Shown piece after piece: positions 32,476 through 40,587 of a DNA stretch of 64,000 nucleotides. The translations under genes were made by a program, and so were the position numbers. This DNA is from Streptomyces spiralis. Lineage in GTDB: Bacteria; Actinomycetota; Actinomycetes; Streptomycetales; Streptomycetaceae. The stretch lies in the NCBI RefSeq assembly GCF_014654675.1, contig NZ_BNBC01000024.1:16292-80291 (forward strand), given 5' to 3'. The notes beneath the pieces are model-generated. The model was given only the letters and a program-made list of their open reading frames with translations. It was not told the origin of the DNA and did not search any database. Position 1 is the first letter of the stretch. Each line of letters opens with the position of its first letter.

Positions 32476-33888
32476 TCAGGGGTGGGTGGGGTGCGCCGGG
32501 CGGTCACTGCCGACCGTCAGACGTGCCGGGCGGTAGGGGACGTACGCCGCCCCGTCCGGACCCAGTGCGGTGGCGGACCGCTGGAGCGCGGCGGGGGTCG
32601 CCGCGTCGTCCCAGCGGCCGGTGGTGACGCGGTGTTCGAGCGCGTGCAGGGCGGCCACGGTCTCCGCGGTGGTGAAGGCGCAGTGGCCCTGCCGCTCGAC
32701 ATAGGCCTGCCGCAGCAGCGCGCTGTCCCCGGCCGTGCGCACGCGGTCGCCGAACCGTCGTTCCTGTTCGACCGGGACCAGGTTGTCGGCGGTGGTGTGC
32801 ACGTCCAGCAGCGGTACGCCGAGGCCCTGCCCGGCGGACGAGCTGCGCTGCGCGGCCCGGACCGCGGCGGGGTCCGCGCTGATCGAGGCGCCCCGGGTCA
32901 GGGAGCTCAGGTCGGCGCGCAGGTCGAGCCCGGCCGCCCGGTAGAGCGCGCGGACCTGCGGGGCGTGGGCGGATCCGGCGAGCAGGCGGGCGTAGTCCAC
33001 GCCCCGGTTCCAGGAGTTGTTGCCGCCGACGGACTGTTCGACGGCGTACCGGCCGCCCTCGACGAAGGACAGGATGCCCTGTGCGAACCACGCGTACTGC
33101 TGCTCCTCCTGGCCTGCCCAGTCGGTGGGGGCGGGCCGGTCCTGTCCGGGCGCCCAGGCGGGCAGGTTGAGGAAGGCGGCGGCCAGTGCGATGCGGGCGC
33201 GGCCCTGTGGGGTTGTCTGGGCGGCGGTGACGGCGTCGGTGAGCTTCTCGGCGGTGGTGGACGCGTCGTCGGCGGTGCCGAAGCGGACCAGGCCGACGTC
33301 CTGCCCGGGCAGCAGTAGCCGGGCGATGGTGTACTCGGCGTCGAGTTGGTAGTTGTCCAGGTCGGTGCCGCCCGCGACCAGTCCGCACAGGCCGAGTGCG
33401 CCGTCGACGCGGCCGGCGCCGTCGCGGGCGATCTGCGCGTTGACGAGCCCGCCCATGGACTGACCGACGGCCAGGGTGCGCGTCGGTGTGCCGATCTTCG
33501 TGGTGACGGCGCCGAGCGTGGCGAACTGGTCGCGTTCGGCGCTGTTCAGGGCCCACATCGAGCCATGGGGGTCGTACGACGACCCGGCCATCGCGTAGCC
33601 CTCGGCGAGCAGCTCGGTGCGTACGGCGTCGGAGGGGGCGTCCTCGGCGACGGTGGGGCCGAAGCCGTGGCTGAACAGCAGCAGGGTGCCGTTCCAGCGG
33701 GCCGGGACGTCCGCGATCCAGGTGGCGCCGTCGGAGAGGGTGCCGGTGAGGTGGGCGGCGTCCGCCGTGTCTGCCTGGGCGGCCGACGCGGGGAGGGTGG
33801 TGAGGGCCGCGGACGCCAGCGTGGCCCAGGCGGCCAGGGCGATGCGCAGACGGATGCGGGGAGTTCGAGGACGTGTGCCGGCGGGCAT
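32476..33888 (-). CDS. Secreted alpha/beta hydrolase
   Basis: The 470-residue protein starts with an Arg-rich signal peptide (cleavage near A39, LTTLPASAAQA). The hydrolase core has LLLFSHGFGP (oxyanion side), nucleophile elbow VGQSMGG with S144, a late Asp (LLDVHTTADNLVP) and H near ERQGHCAF. The sequence resembles secreted lipase/esterase or dipeptidyl-type hydrolases. Co-transcription with the MFS pump suggests it processes an exported or extracellular compound. A promoter and a palindromic operator are visible upstream. Confidence 0.88.
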   Translation of the reverse strand: MPAGTRPRTPRIRLRIALAAWATLASAALTTLPASAAQADTADAAHLTGTLSDGATWIADVPARWNGTLLLFSHGFGPTVAEDAPSDAVRTELLAEGYAMAGSSYDPHGSMWALNSAERDQFATLGAVTTKIGTPTRTLAVGQSMGGLVNAQIARDGAGRVDGALGLCGLVAGGTDLDNYQLDAEYTIARLLLPGQDVGLVRFGTADDASTTAEKLTDAVTAAQTTPQGRARIALAAAFLNLPAWAPGQDRPAPTDWAGQEEQQYAWFAQGILSFVEGGRYAVEQSVGGNNSWNRGVDYARLLAGSAHAPQVRALYRAAGLDLRADLSSLTRGASISADPAAVRAAQRSSSAGQGLGVPLLDVHTTADNLVPVEQERRFGDRVRTAGDSALLRQAYVERQGHCAFTTAETVAALHALEHRVTTGRWDDAATPAALQRSATALGPDGAAYVPYRPARLTVGSDRPAHPTHP

Positions 33889-33936
33889 GGAGGTGGCTCC
33901 TTGAGGGCGGGTGGGGAGCGGAGACCTGGCAGATGC

Positions 33937-33948
33937 TCAGTGCACTGA
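33937..33948. promoter_or_regulatory. 12-bp palindromic operator
   Basis: TCAGTGCACTGA is a perfect palindrome lying between the predicted transcription start (near 33957) and the hydrolase start codon (33888) on the minus strand. Repression from this position would block elongation. The adjacent PaaX-family gene is a candidate binder. Confidence 0.55.
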
Positions 33949-33963
33949 ACGAAGGTGTGGAGG

Positions 33964-33993
33964 AATGTAGGGCTGCTTTCTTGCGGCCGTCAA
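33964..33993 (-). promoter_or_regulatory. Sigma-70-type promoter of the hydrolase-MFS operon
   Basis: On the minus strand TTGACG (33993-33988) is separated by 18 bases from TACATT (33969-33964), close to the HrdB consensus TTGACA-TANNNT. It is the best promoter match I see in the window. Confidence 0.6.
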
Positions 33994-34044
33994 TAGAATG
34001 CACAAAATCGCGGCTGACAGGACCTGCGGGAGGCGCGACAGGCG

Positions 34045-34866
34045 TTACGCCGCCGGAATCGTCTCGATCACCCGCCGCGCCGCGTCCCGGGCAGGCGCTT
34101 CCAGCAGGGCGTGAAGCGTGCGGAACGTCTTCTCCGCCGCGGCCGCCGGCCAGTCCGCGGGCAGGTGCCGTACGGGCAACCGGGGATCGGCGCGGATGAC
34201 CTGGAGCCACTCGGCGGTCAGCCGGAGGCGCAGCGCGAGGGCGTCCTCGGCGACCAGGTCCCCGCGACCCGACGCGTACGGCCGCCAGGTCGCCTCGAAG
34301 TCCCGGTAGTGGGCGGCCAGTTCGGGCAGGTCCCAGGTGTCGTCGATCATCTCGGCGATGTCCATGCCGGCGTCCGCATGGGCCCGGAAGACCTTCACAT
34401 GTGCTTTGAGGCCCAGTTCGGCGACGATCCCGGAGACGTCGACCTCGCCCGGCGCGATCCACAGCCCGCTGAACAGCGCACCGAAGCCCGCCCAGGTCAA
34501 TTGGGAGCGCAGATCGTGCCGCTGGCGCTGCCACGACTCCGGGAGCGAGAAGCCGAGCAGCGTCCAGGTGCCGTCCCAGTCCCGGTTGACCGCACCCGTC
34601 TTCCAGATGCGCCGCTCGCCGTCGCGCAGGATCGCCTCGGAGCGGCCGGTGAGGCCGACGTAGGTCCGCCGGCCCTGGCGCCGACGGCTCAGCAGGCCCC
34701 GGCCGACCATGCGGGTGAGCGTGGACCGGGTGGCCTGCTCTCCGACTCCGGCGCGCCGGAACACCTCGATGACGCTGCCCGTGTACACGCACACCCCGCG
34801 GCCCAGCACCTCGTCACCGAGGAAGCTGAGCAGAAGGGACTGGGGGCGGGGGACTGGACCGGTCAC
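34045..34866 (-). CDS. PaaX-family transcriptional regulator
   Basis: The 273-residue protein matches the three PaaX parts. The N-terminal winged helix covers about 1-75 (LLLSFLGDEVLGRG ... VGEQATRSTLTRMVGRGLLSRRRQGRRTYVGLT). The central domain (about 95-175) contains WDGTWTLLGFSLPESWQRQRHDLRSQL and GFGALFSGLWIAP. The C-terminal domain is about 180-265 (LPELAAHYRDFE). PaaX represses phenylacetate catabolism in E. coli by sensing phenylacetyl-CoA, but no paa genes are present here. The neighbouring hydrolase-MFS operon with its palindrome is a likely target. Confidence 0.9.
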   Translation of the reverse strand: MTGPVPRPQSLLLSFLGDEVLGRGVCVYTGSVIEVFRRAGVGEQATRSTLTRMVGRGLLSRRRQGRRTYVGLTGRSEAILRDGERRIWKTGAVNRDWDGTWTLLGFSLPESWQRQRHDLRSQLTWAGFGALFSGLWIAPGEVDVSGIVAELGLKAHVKVFRAHADAGMDIAEMIDDTWDLPELAAHYRDFEATWRPYASGRGDLVAEDALALRLRLTAEWLQVIRADPRLPVRHLPADWPAAAAEKTFRTLHALLEAPARDAARRVIETIPAA

Positions 34867-34969
34867 GCGGACACCCTACGAGGGACGCGTCCGCCATGAC
34901 ACGCGCGTGCGGCAGTCGCTCGGACGCGGGGTCTGCGGCCATGGGCGTGATGCACGACGGCCGAGGCGG

Positions 34970-35180
34970 TCAGGCAATTCGGTTCTCCGTGGCGCGCAGC
35001 AGGAGGGTGTGCAGCGATCCCGCTCGGCGGGAGCGAGCCGGGTGAGCAGTTCGTCTGTCACCCGCTGACCCGCCTGGTCCGTGCCGCGCAGAACCGCCCG
35101 ACCGTCCTCGGTGAGGACGACGATGCGACTTCGGCGGTCCTCCGGGGCGGGGCGGCGCTCGGCGAAGCCCGGCTTCTCAC
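34970..35180 (-). pseudogene. MarR-family regulator remnant (5' truncated, frameshifted)
   Basis: Read on the minus strand from about 35180, the frame encodes EKPGFAERRPAPEDRRSRIVVLTEDGRAVL, the MarR wing with its D-R-R-S and LTxxG signature. The dimerisation helix RVTDELLTRLAPAERD follows. Near 35015-35019 the frame breaks; a one-base shift restores LHTLLLRATENRIA and a TGA at 34970-34972. The DNA-binding N-terminal half is absent upstream. It is therefore a dead fragment. Confidence 0.75.
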
Positions 35181-35250
35181 CTCAAGTCCCGGGTCCGCCA
35201 CCGCTACGGTGAGGCCCGAAGACCCCGCCCAAACCCCACGAAACCCCAGC

Positions 35251-35901
35251 TCAGGGCCACACCAGGCAGTACGGCTGGTGCCCCGCCTCGTGCAGCCGGT
35301 GCGAGAAGTCCTGCCATTCGTGGAGCAGCTGGTACACGTTGAACGCGTCTCTCGGGCCGCCGCGGTCGGGGACCGTGGACCAGATGAAGGCGGCCGCGCC
35401 GACCGCTTCCTCGCCGATGTCGCGGAGGGGGTCGACGACGGTCATGGGGAGCTTGACGACGGCGTAGTCGGGGTGCAGGACGACCAGTTCGAGCGGCGGC
35501 ACCTTGTGCAGGGGGACGCCCTCGATGCCGGTCAGTACCATCGCGGCCATGGTCTCCGGCTTGATCTTGGTGAACATGCCGTTCATGCCGAGCTCGTCAC
35601 CGCCGAGTTCCTCGGGGCGCATCGAGATCGGGACGCGGGCCGCGGTCGCACCGTCCGGCGCGCCGAAGTACTTGTACGTCACCCCCACCCGACCACCATT
35701 CCTGCTCCCCGCCCGAAGGCTGTCGACCCGGCGGTCCGTCCGGTCGTCGATCCGCCGGTCCGGTCGCTCGGGCTCACTCGGTGCACCCTGTGCCTGACGT
35801 GCTTCGGCCGCCTGCTCCGCGGCGCGCCGGTGCCTTCCCCGCCGGGCACGTCGAGGACCCAGGTCATCAGTCCCCTCGCCCAGTCCGCCACCGCGATGCA
35901 T
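35251..35901 (-). CDS. Conserved protein of unknown function
   Basis: The C-terminal 143 residues (from VTYKYFGAPDGATAARVPISMRP to HQPYCLVWP) look strongly conserved and folded. They include Met/His/Trp-rich motifs (MNGMFTKIKPETMAAMV, NVYQLLHEWQDFSHRLHEAGHQ). I do not recognise the family. The N-terminal 73 residues in this frame are basic and low-complexity. A second overlapping frame (35679-35909) encodes a more hydrophobic start and ends in a GTGA overlap with a GTG at 35682. The true start may therefore be 35682, or a frameshift may join the two frames. It is divergent from hemL. Confidence 0.6.
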   Translation of the reverse strand: MHRGGGLGEGTDDLGPRRARRGRHRRAAEQAAEARQAQGAPSEPERPDRRIDDRTDRRVDSLRAGSRNGGRVGVTYKYFGAPDGATAARVPISMRPEELGGDELGMNGMFTKIKPETMAAMVLTGIEGVPLHKVPPLELVVLHPDYAVVKLPMTVVDPLRDIGEEAVGAAAFIWSTVPDRGGPRDAFNVYQLLHEWQDFSHRLHEAGHQPYCLVWP

Positions 35902-36295
35902 ATCTCCACCCGACTGCTTTTCTAGGACGCGTGGCCCCCGCCGCGCAACCCGATCATCGTGTCAGTGACCTCCCCCACGGCCGCACGCCGAAACGTGCGC
36001 CGAAACATCTGCCCGCGGGAGCTCCGAGGATCCTCGCGGCCCTCGACACGACCTTCGTCCTGTCCATACGTACGAGGAGCCCAGTTTCTCAGATGGGCGG
36101 GGGCGAATCCGCTTCTTCGGGCGCGTGGATCTTCCGCGGACTCCGTCCCGGCGTGTCGGCCGGCACCACCACCGCCCGGTGCTCCGCCCCCGCTGGCCTA
36201 CCCTGAACAGGTCACTGCCCACCGGATTCCGCGAAAACCCCGTGTGAAACCCCGTGAACCCCGAGAAACCCGAGAAATCGGAGAAGCCGCAGGCC
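35902..36295. other. Divergent regulatory region upstream of hemL
   Basis: About 390 bases without a convincing gene. A spaced direct repeat GCCGAAAC occurs near 35988-36006. TACCCT near 36200 could be a hemL -10 box. A run of related GAAACCCC/GAGAAACC units lies at 36230-36275 just before the hemL RBS. Heme-related regulation is possible but not demonstrated. Confidence 0.35.
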
Positions 36296-37612
36296 ATGAG
36301 CGAACTGCCATATCCATACGAAGCCCCCGCCTCGCAGGCGCTGTTCGATCGTGCGGCGGCCGTCACGCCCGGCGGCGTGAACTCGCCGGTGCGTGCCTTC
36401 CGCGCCGTGGGCGGTACGCCCCGGTTCATGGTGTCCGGCAGCGGGCCGTATCTGAAGGACGCCGACGGGCGGGAGTACGTCGACCTCGTCTGCTCCTGGG
36501 GGCCGATGATCCTCGGGCACGGACGGCCCGAGGTGATCGCCGCCGTGCAGGAGGCGGTCGCGCGCGGTACGTCCTTCGGCACGCCCGGTGAGGGCGAGGT
36601 CGCGCTCGCCGAGGAGATGGTGGGCAGGGTCGGACCGCTGGAGCAGGTCAGGCTCGTCTCCAGCGGGACCGAGGCCACAATGTCCGCGATCCGGCTCGCC
36701 CGCGGCTTCACTCGGCGGACCAAGGTGATCAAGTTCGCCGGGTGCTATCACGGGCACGTCGACTCGCTGCTCGCCGCGGCCGGGTCCGGGGTCGCCACCT
36801 TCGCGCTGCCCGACACGCCGGGTGTCACCGGCGCCCAGGCCGGCGACACGATCGTGCTGCCGTACAACGACCTCGACGCGGTGCGCGCGGCCTTCGCCGC
36901 CCACCCGGGCGAGATCGCCTGTGTGATCACCGAGGCCTCGCCCGGCAACATGGGCGTCGTGCCGCCGCTGCCCGGGTTCAACCAGGGGCTGAAGGACCTG
37001 TGCCGCGAGAACGGCGCGCTGTACATCTCCGACGAGGTCATGACCGGGTTCCGTACCAGCCGCGCCGGCTGGTACGGCGTCGACGGGGTCGAGCCCGACC
37101 TGATGACCTTCGGAAAGGTGATGGGCGGCGGATTCCCCGCCGCCGCCTTCGGCGGGCGTGCTGACGTCATGGCGCACCTCGCGCCCGCCGGGCCCGTCTA
37201 CCAGGCCGGCACCCTGTCGGGGAACCCGGTCGCCACCGCCGCCGGCCTGGCCCAGCTGCGCCTGCTCGACGAGGCCGCGTACGCCAAGGTGAACGCCGTC
37301 TCGCAGCAGATCCAGGCCATGGTGTCCGAGGCGCTGACCAAGGAGGGTGTGGCGCACACCCTGCAGAACGCCTCCAACATGTTCTCGGTGTTCTTCACCG
37401 ACCGCCCGGTGCGCGACTACGAGGACGCCAAGGCCCAGGAGTCGTACCGCTTCACCGCCTTCTTCCACGCGATGCTGGCGAACGGCGTCTACCTGCCGCC
37501 CTCGTCCTTCGAGTCCTGGTTCGTCTCCACCGCGCACGACGAGCAGGCACTGCAGCGGATCGCCGACGCCCTTCCGGCGGCGGCCCGGGCGGCGGCGGAG
37601 GCGACGGCATGA
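36296..37612 (+). CDS. hemL: Glutamate-1-semialdehyde 2,1-aminomutase
   Basis: This PLP enzyme converts glutamate-1-semialdehyde to 5-aminolevulinate in the C5 pathway. ATG 36296 (MSELPYPYEAP) with GGAGAAG 9 bases upstream gives 438 residues; an in-frame GTG at 36254 would add 14 poor residues. Motifs are VTPGGVNSPVRAF, SSGTEATMSAIRLARG, CYHGHVDSLL and the PLP lysine K274 in DLMTFGKVMGGGFP. Its product feeds HemB, encoded about 33 kb upstream. The stop overlaps the next gene by ATGA. Confidence 0.96.
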   Translation: MSELPYPYEAPASQALFDRAAAVTPGGVNSPVRAFRAVGGTPRFMVSGSGPYLKDADGREYVDLVCSWGPMILGHGRPEVIAAVQEAVARGTSFGTPGEGEVALAEEMVGRVGPLEQVRLVSSGTEATMSAIRLARGFTRRTKVIKFAGCYHGHVDSLLAAAGSGVATFALPDTPGVTGAQAGDTIVLPYNDLDAVRAAFAAHPGEIACVITEASPGNMGVVPPLPGFNQGLKDLCRENGALYISDEVMTGFRTSRAGWYGVDGVEPDLMTFGKVMGGGFPAAAFGGRADVMAHLAPAGPVYQAGTLSGNPVATAAGLAQLRLLDEAAYAKVNAVSQQIQAMVSEALTKEGVAHTLQNASNMFSVFFTDRPVRDYEDAKAQESYRFTAFFHAMLANGVYLPPSSFESWFVSTAHDEQALQRIADALPAAARAAAEATA

Positions 37613-38310
37613 GCGAGACGCCGGAGAAGAACGGCAAGGACGACATCACCGTCGTCCACCTCATGCGCCACGGCGAGGTGGAGAACCCGACCGGGGTCCT
37701 GTACGGGCGGCTGCCCGGCTACCACCTCTCCGACCTCGGGCGGCAGATGGCCGAGCGGGTCGCCGAGCACCTCGCCCCCCGCGATGTGACGTACGTCGTC
37801 GCCTCCCCGCTGGAGCGGGCGCAGGAGACGGCCACGCCGATCGCCAAGGCGCACGGGCTCGACCTCGCCACCGACGAGCGGCTGATCGAGGCGGCGAACG
37901 TCTTCCAGGGCAAGACCTTCGGGATCGGCGACGGCGCGCTGCGCCGGCCGGCGAACTGGAAGCACGTGGTCAACCCGTTCAAGCCGTCCTGGGGAGAGCC
38001 GTACGTCGACCAGGTCGTGCGGATGATGGGCGCGCTGAACGCGGCCAAGGACGCCGCGCGCGGCCATGAGGCGGTGGTCGTCAGCCACCAGCTGCCGATC
38101 TGGATCGTGCGCTCCTACGTCGAGCGGCGGCGGCTGTGGCACGACCCGCGCAAGCGGCAGTGCACGCTGGCCTCGCTGACGACGTTCACGTACCAGGGCG
38201 ACCGGATCGTCTCCGTGGGCTACACCGAGCCCGCCCGCGACCTGGTGCCCGCTCATCTCCTCGCGGGCGCCAAGCCGGTGAAGGGGCAGGGGAAGGCCTT
38301 CGGGGCGTAG
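37609..38310 (+). CDS. Histidine phosphatase (phosphoglycerate-mutase-like)
   Basis: A branch-1 histidine phosphatase of 233 residues with the phospho-His motif LMRHGEVENPTG (R20-H21). It has the second-site VASPLERAQETA and a distal His in VVVSHQLPIW. The start ATG overlaps the hemL stop (ATGA), so the genes are translationally coupled. Substrate is unknown. Its place at the head of the cytochrome c biogenesis cluster appears conserved to me in Streptomyces but cannot be verified here. Confidence 0.9.
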   Translation: MSETPEKNGKDDITVVHLMRHGEVENPTGVLYGRLPGYHLSDLGRQMAERVAEHLAPRDVTYVVASPLERAQETATPIAKAHGLDLATDERLIEAANVFQGKTFGIGDGALRRPANWKHVVNPFKPSWGEPYVDQVVRMMGALNAAKDAARGHEAVVVSHQLPIWIVRSYVERRRLWHDPRKRQCTLASLTTFTYQGDRIVSVGYTEPARDLVPAHLLAGAKPVKGQGKAFGA

Positions 38311-38499
38311 ACCCGGCGGTCCGCCCTGGCGAGCCGGAGGGAAGTGCACGGAGCGTAAGGACGCGGTAAGGGTTCCGTCACATAAGGACAATTTCCCAAT
38401 ATTTGTTGTGAAATTCATATCGTTCCCGCGCAACCACCGTGTCCGTCACGCCCTCTGAGTGGGTGACCACATCAGAGGACGGGACGGATCGGGGAACTC

Positions 38500-39849
38500 A
38501 TGCGCACCTTCTCCCGGAGGGGAATACTCGGCCTCGGCGCGGGCACCGCGGCCGCCGCCGGACTGGCGGGCTGCGGCAGCCTCAAGTCCTCGGACGGCTC
38601 GGGTCACGCCGGCGGTTCCGGGTCGGGCGCGGGTTCGCACGGGGACAAGGGCCACGGGGGTGGGAGCACGGAGCCCCCGGCCCGTCCGATCGGTGACGGT
38701 TCGACGTCGTTCACCGGCAAGCAGCCCCATCAGCCCGCCAGGCCCGAGCCGCTGGAGCCGGGTCAGACCCCGCCGCAGTTCGTCATCTTCTCCTGGGACG
38801 GGGCGGGCGAGGTCGGCAACGGCCTGTTCCCGCGCTTCCTGGACCTCGCCAAGCAGCACGGCGCCCATATGACCTTCTTCCTCTCCGGGCTGTATCTGCT
38901 GCCGGAGAGCAAGAAGCGGATGTACGACCCGCCGAACAATCCGCGCGGCGCCTCCGCCATCGGCTACCTGAACGACGACCACGTCAAGGCCACCCTCGCC
39001 AACGTCCGCCGCGCCTGGCTGGAGGGCCACGAGATCGGCACCCACTTCAACGGGCACTTCTGCGGCGAGACCCACGGCTCGGTCAAGTGGTGGACCCCAC
39101 AGCAGTGGAAGAGCGAGATCGACCAGGCCAAGTCCTTCGTCAAGCAGTGGCGGACCAACACGGGCTGGCACGACCTGCCCTCCCTGCCCTTCGACTACGA
39201 CAAGGAGCTCGTCGGCGGCCGCACCCCCTGTCTGCTCGGCCAGGACAACCTGCTGCCCACCGCCCGCGAGCTCGGCTGGCGCTACGACGCCTCCTCGCCC
39301 GGCGGCCGTCAGGTGTGGCCGGTCAAGCGGCTCGGGATCTGGGACCTGCCGTTGCAGCAGATACCTTTCCCCGGCCGCAGGTTCGAGGTCCTCTCCATGG
39401 ACTACAACATGCTCGCCAACCAGTCGGTGAACTCCACCAAGGCCCCGCCCTCCAACTACCCCGGCTGGCGCCAGCAGTCCGCCCAGTCCTACATCCAGGG
39501 CTTCCAGCGGGCATACGAGACAAACCGGGCACCGTTCTTCATAGGCAACCACTTCGAGCAGTGGAACGGCGGGATCTACATGGACTCCGTCGAAGAGGCC
39601 TTCAAGCACATCGCGCGCGAGAAGGAGAAGGGCGCCGACGTCCGGCTGGTCTCCTTCCGGCAGTTCGTCGACTGGATGGACGTACAGAAGCCGGAGGTGC
39701 TCGCCAAGCTGCGTACCCTGGACGTCGGGCAGCGGCCGGCCGGCGGCTGGAAGGAGTTCCTGAAGGACACCGGGGCCTCCACGACGTCCGGGACGTCCGG
39801 GACCTCCGGGACGTCAGGGGCCGCGAAGGGCACCGCGAACGCTGCCTGA
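38500..39849 (+). CDS. Tat-exported lipoprotein, polysaccharide-deacetylase-like
   Basis: The 449-residue protein starts MRTFSRRGILGLGAG, a twin-arginine signal, with the lipobox LAGC at C25. A Gly/Ser/His-rich linker (26-70) follows, then a NodB-like deacetylase domain. The metal Asp motif appears as FSWDGAG rather than TFDDG, and the His pair as HEIGTHFNGH. Downstream motifs include a WRYDASSPGG strand and FFIGNHFEQWN near the end. The C-terminus carries a TSG repeat. It may modify cell-wall polymers outside the membrane. It is separated from the upstream gene by 189 AT-richer bases, a likely promoter. Confidence 0.82.
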   Translation: MRTFSRRGILGLGAGTAAAAGLAGCGSLKSSDGSGHAGGSGSGAGSHGDKGHGGGSTEPPARPIGDGSTSFTGKQPHQPARPEPLEPGQTPPQFVIFSWDGAGEVGNGLFPRFLDLAKQHGAHMTFFLSGLYLLPESKKRMYDPPNNPRGASAIGYLNDDHVKATLANVRRAWLEGHEIGTHFNGHFCGETHGSVKWWTPQQWKSEIDQAKSFVKQWRTNTGWHDLPSLPFDYDKELVGGRTPCLLGQDNLLPTARELGWRYDASSPGGRQVWPVKRLGIWDLPLQQIPFPGRRFEVLSMDYNMLANQSVNSTKAPPSNYPGWRQQSAQSYIQGFQRAYETNRAPFFIGNHFEQWNGGIYMDSVEEAFKHIAREKEKGADVRLVSFRQFVDWMDVQKPEVLAKLRTLDVGQRPAGGWKEFLKDTGASTTSGTSGTSGTSGAAKGTANAA

Positions 39850-39915
39850 AATGCGGTTTTCCGCCCGCGAGGGGGGCGCGCAAGATCCCCGGAACAGGCA
39901 TGCGAAACTTTTCAC

Positions 39916-40581
39916 ATGAGTGTCGTCAGCCGCGCCCCCCAGTGCTCGAACCGGGCGAACCGTACGTCCGCACCGCACCGCACGCGCACGACCCGCGTCC
40001 GCGGGCGCACCACCCTCCTCGCGGCCGGGACCGCCGCCCTGGCACTCGCCCTGTCCGCGTGCGGCTCCGGGGGCACCTCCGGCGGCTCCGGCAACACCAA
40101 CTTCATCACCGGCTCCGACGGCATCGCGACCGTGAAGAAGGGCGACCGCAAGCCCGCCCCCGATCTGTCCGGCCAGACCATCGACGGCAAGCAGCTCGAC
40201 ATCGCCTCCTACAAGGGCAAGGTCGTCGTCCTCAACGTCTGGGGCTCATGGTGCGCGCCCTGCCGGGCCGAGGCGCCCAACCTGGTGAAGGTCGCCAAGG
40301 ACACCGCCGGCAAGGGCGTGCAGTTCGTCGGCATCAACACCCGCGACACCAGCACCCAGCCCGCCCTCGCCTTCGAGAAGCGCTACGGGGTGCCGTTCCC
40401 GAGCCTGTACGACCCGAGCGGCAAGCTCATGCTCCGCTTCAAGAAGGGCACGCTGAACCCGCAGCTCATCCCGACCACGATCGTCGTCGACCGGGACGGG
40501 AAGATCGCGGCCCGCGCCCTTCAGGCGCTCAGCGAGGAGAAGCTGCGCAAGATGCTCGACCCGGTCGTCGCGGAGAAGTGA
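39916..40581 (+). CDS. resA: ResA/TlpA-like thiol-disulfide lipoprotein
   Basis: The 221-residue protein has a signal with lipobox LSAC (C49). A thioredoxin fold (about 75-218) carries the active site WCAPC (C113, C116) and the cis-Pro LIPTTIVVD. In System II cytochrome c maturation, ResA reduces the apocytochrome CXXCH cysteines outside the membrane, taking electrons from CcdA. It is 6 bases upstream of ccdA and in the same run as resB and ccsB. The N-terminal region before the signal core is long and Arg-rich; a later start is possible. Confidence 0.92.
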   Translation: MSVVSRAPQCSNRANRTSAPHRTRTTRVRGRTTLLAAGTAALALALSACGSGGTSGGSGNTNFITGSDGIATVKKGDRKPAPDLSGQTIDGKQLDIASYKGKVVVLNVWGSWCAPCRAEAPNLVKVAKDTAGKGVQFVGINTRDTSTQPALAFEKRYGVPFPSLYDPSGKLMLRFKKGTLNPQLIPTTIVVDRDGKIAARALQALSEEKLRKMLDPVVAEK

Positions 40582-40587
40582 GCCGCC

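Noticed and set aside
34876..35061. Separate 61-residue minus-strand gene MTDELLTRLAP...
   Set aside because: Its start is the dimer helix of the MarR remnant and the rest is the wrong frame after a one-base loss, so it is part of the pseudogene.
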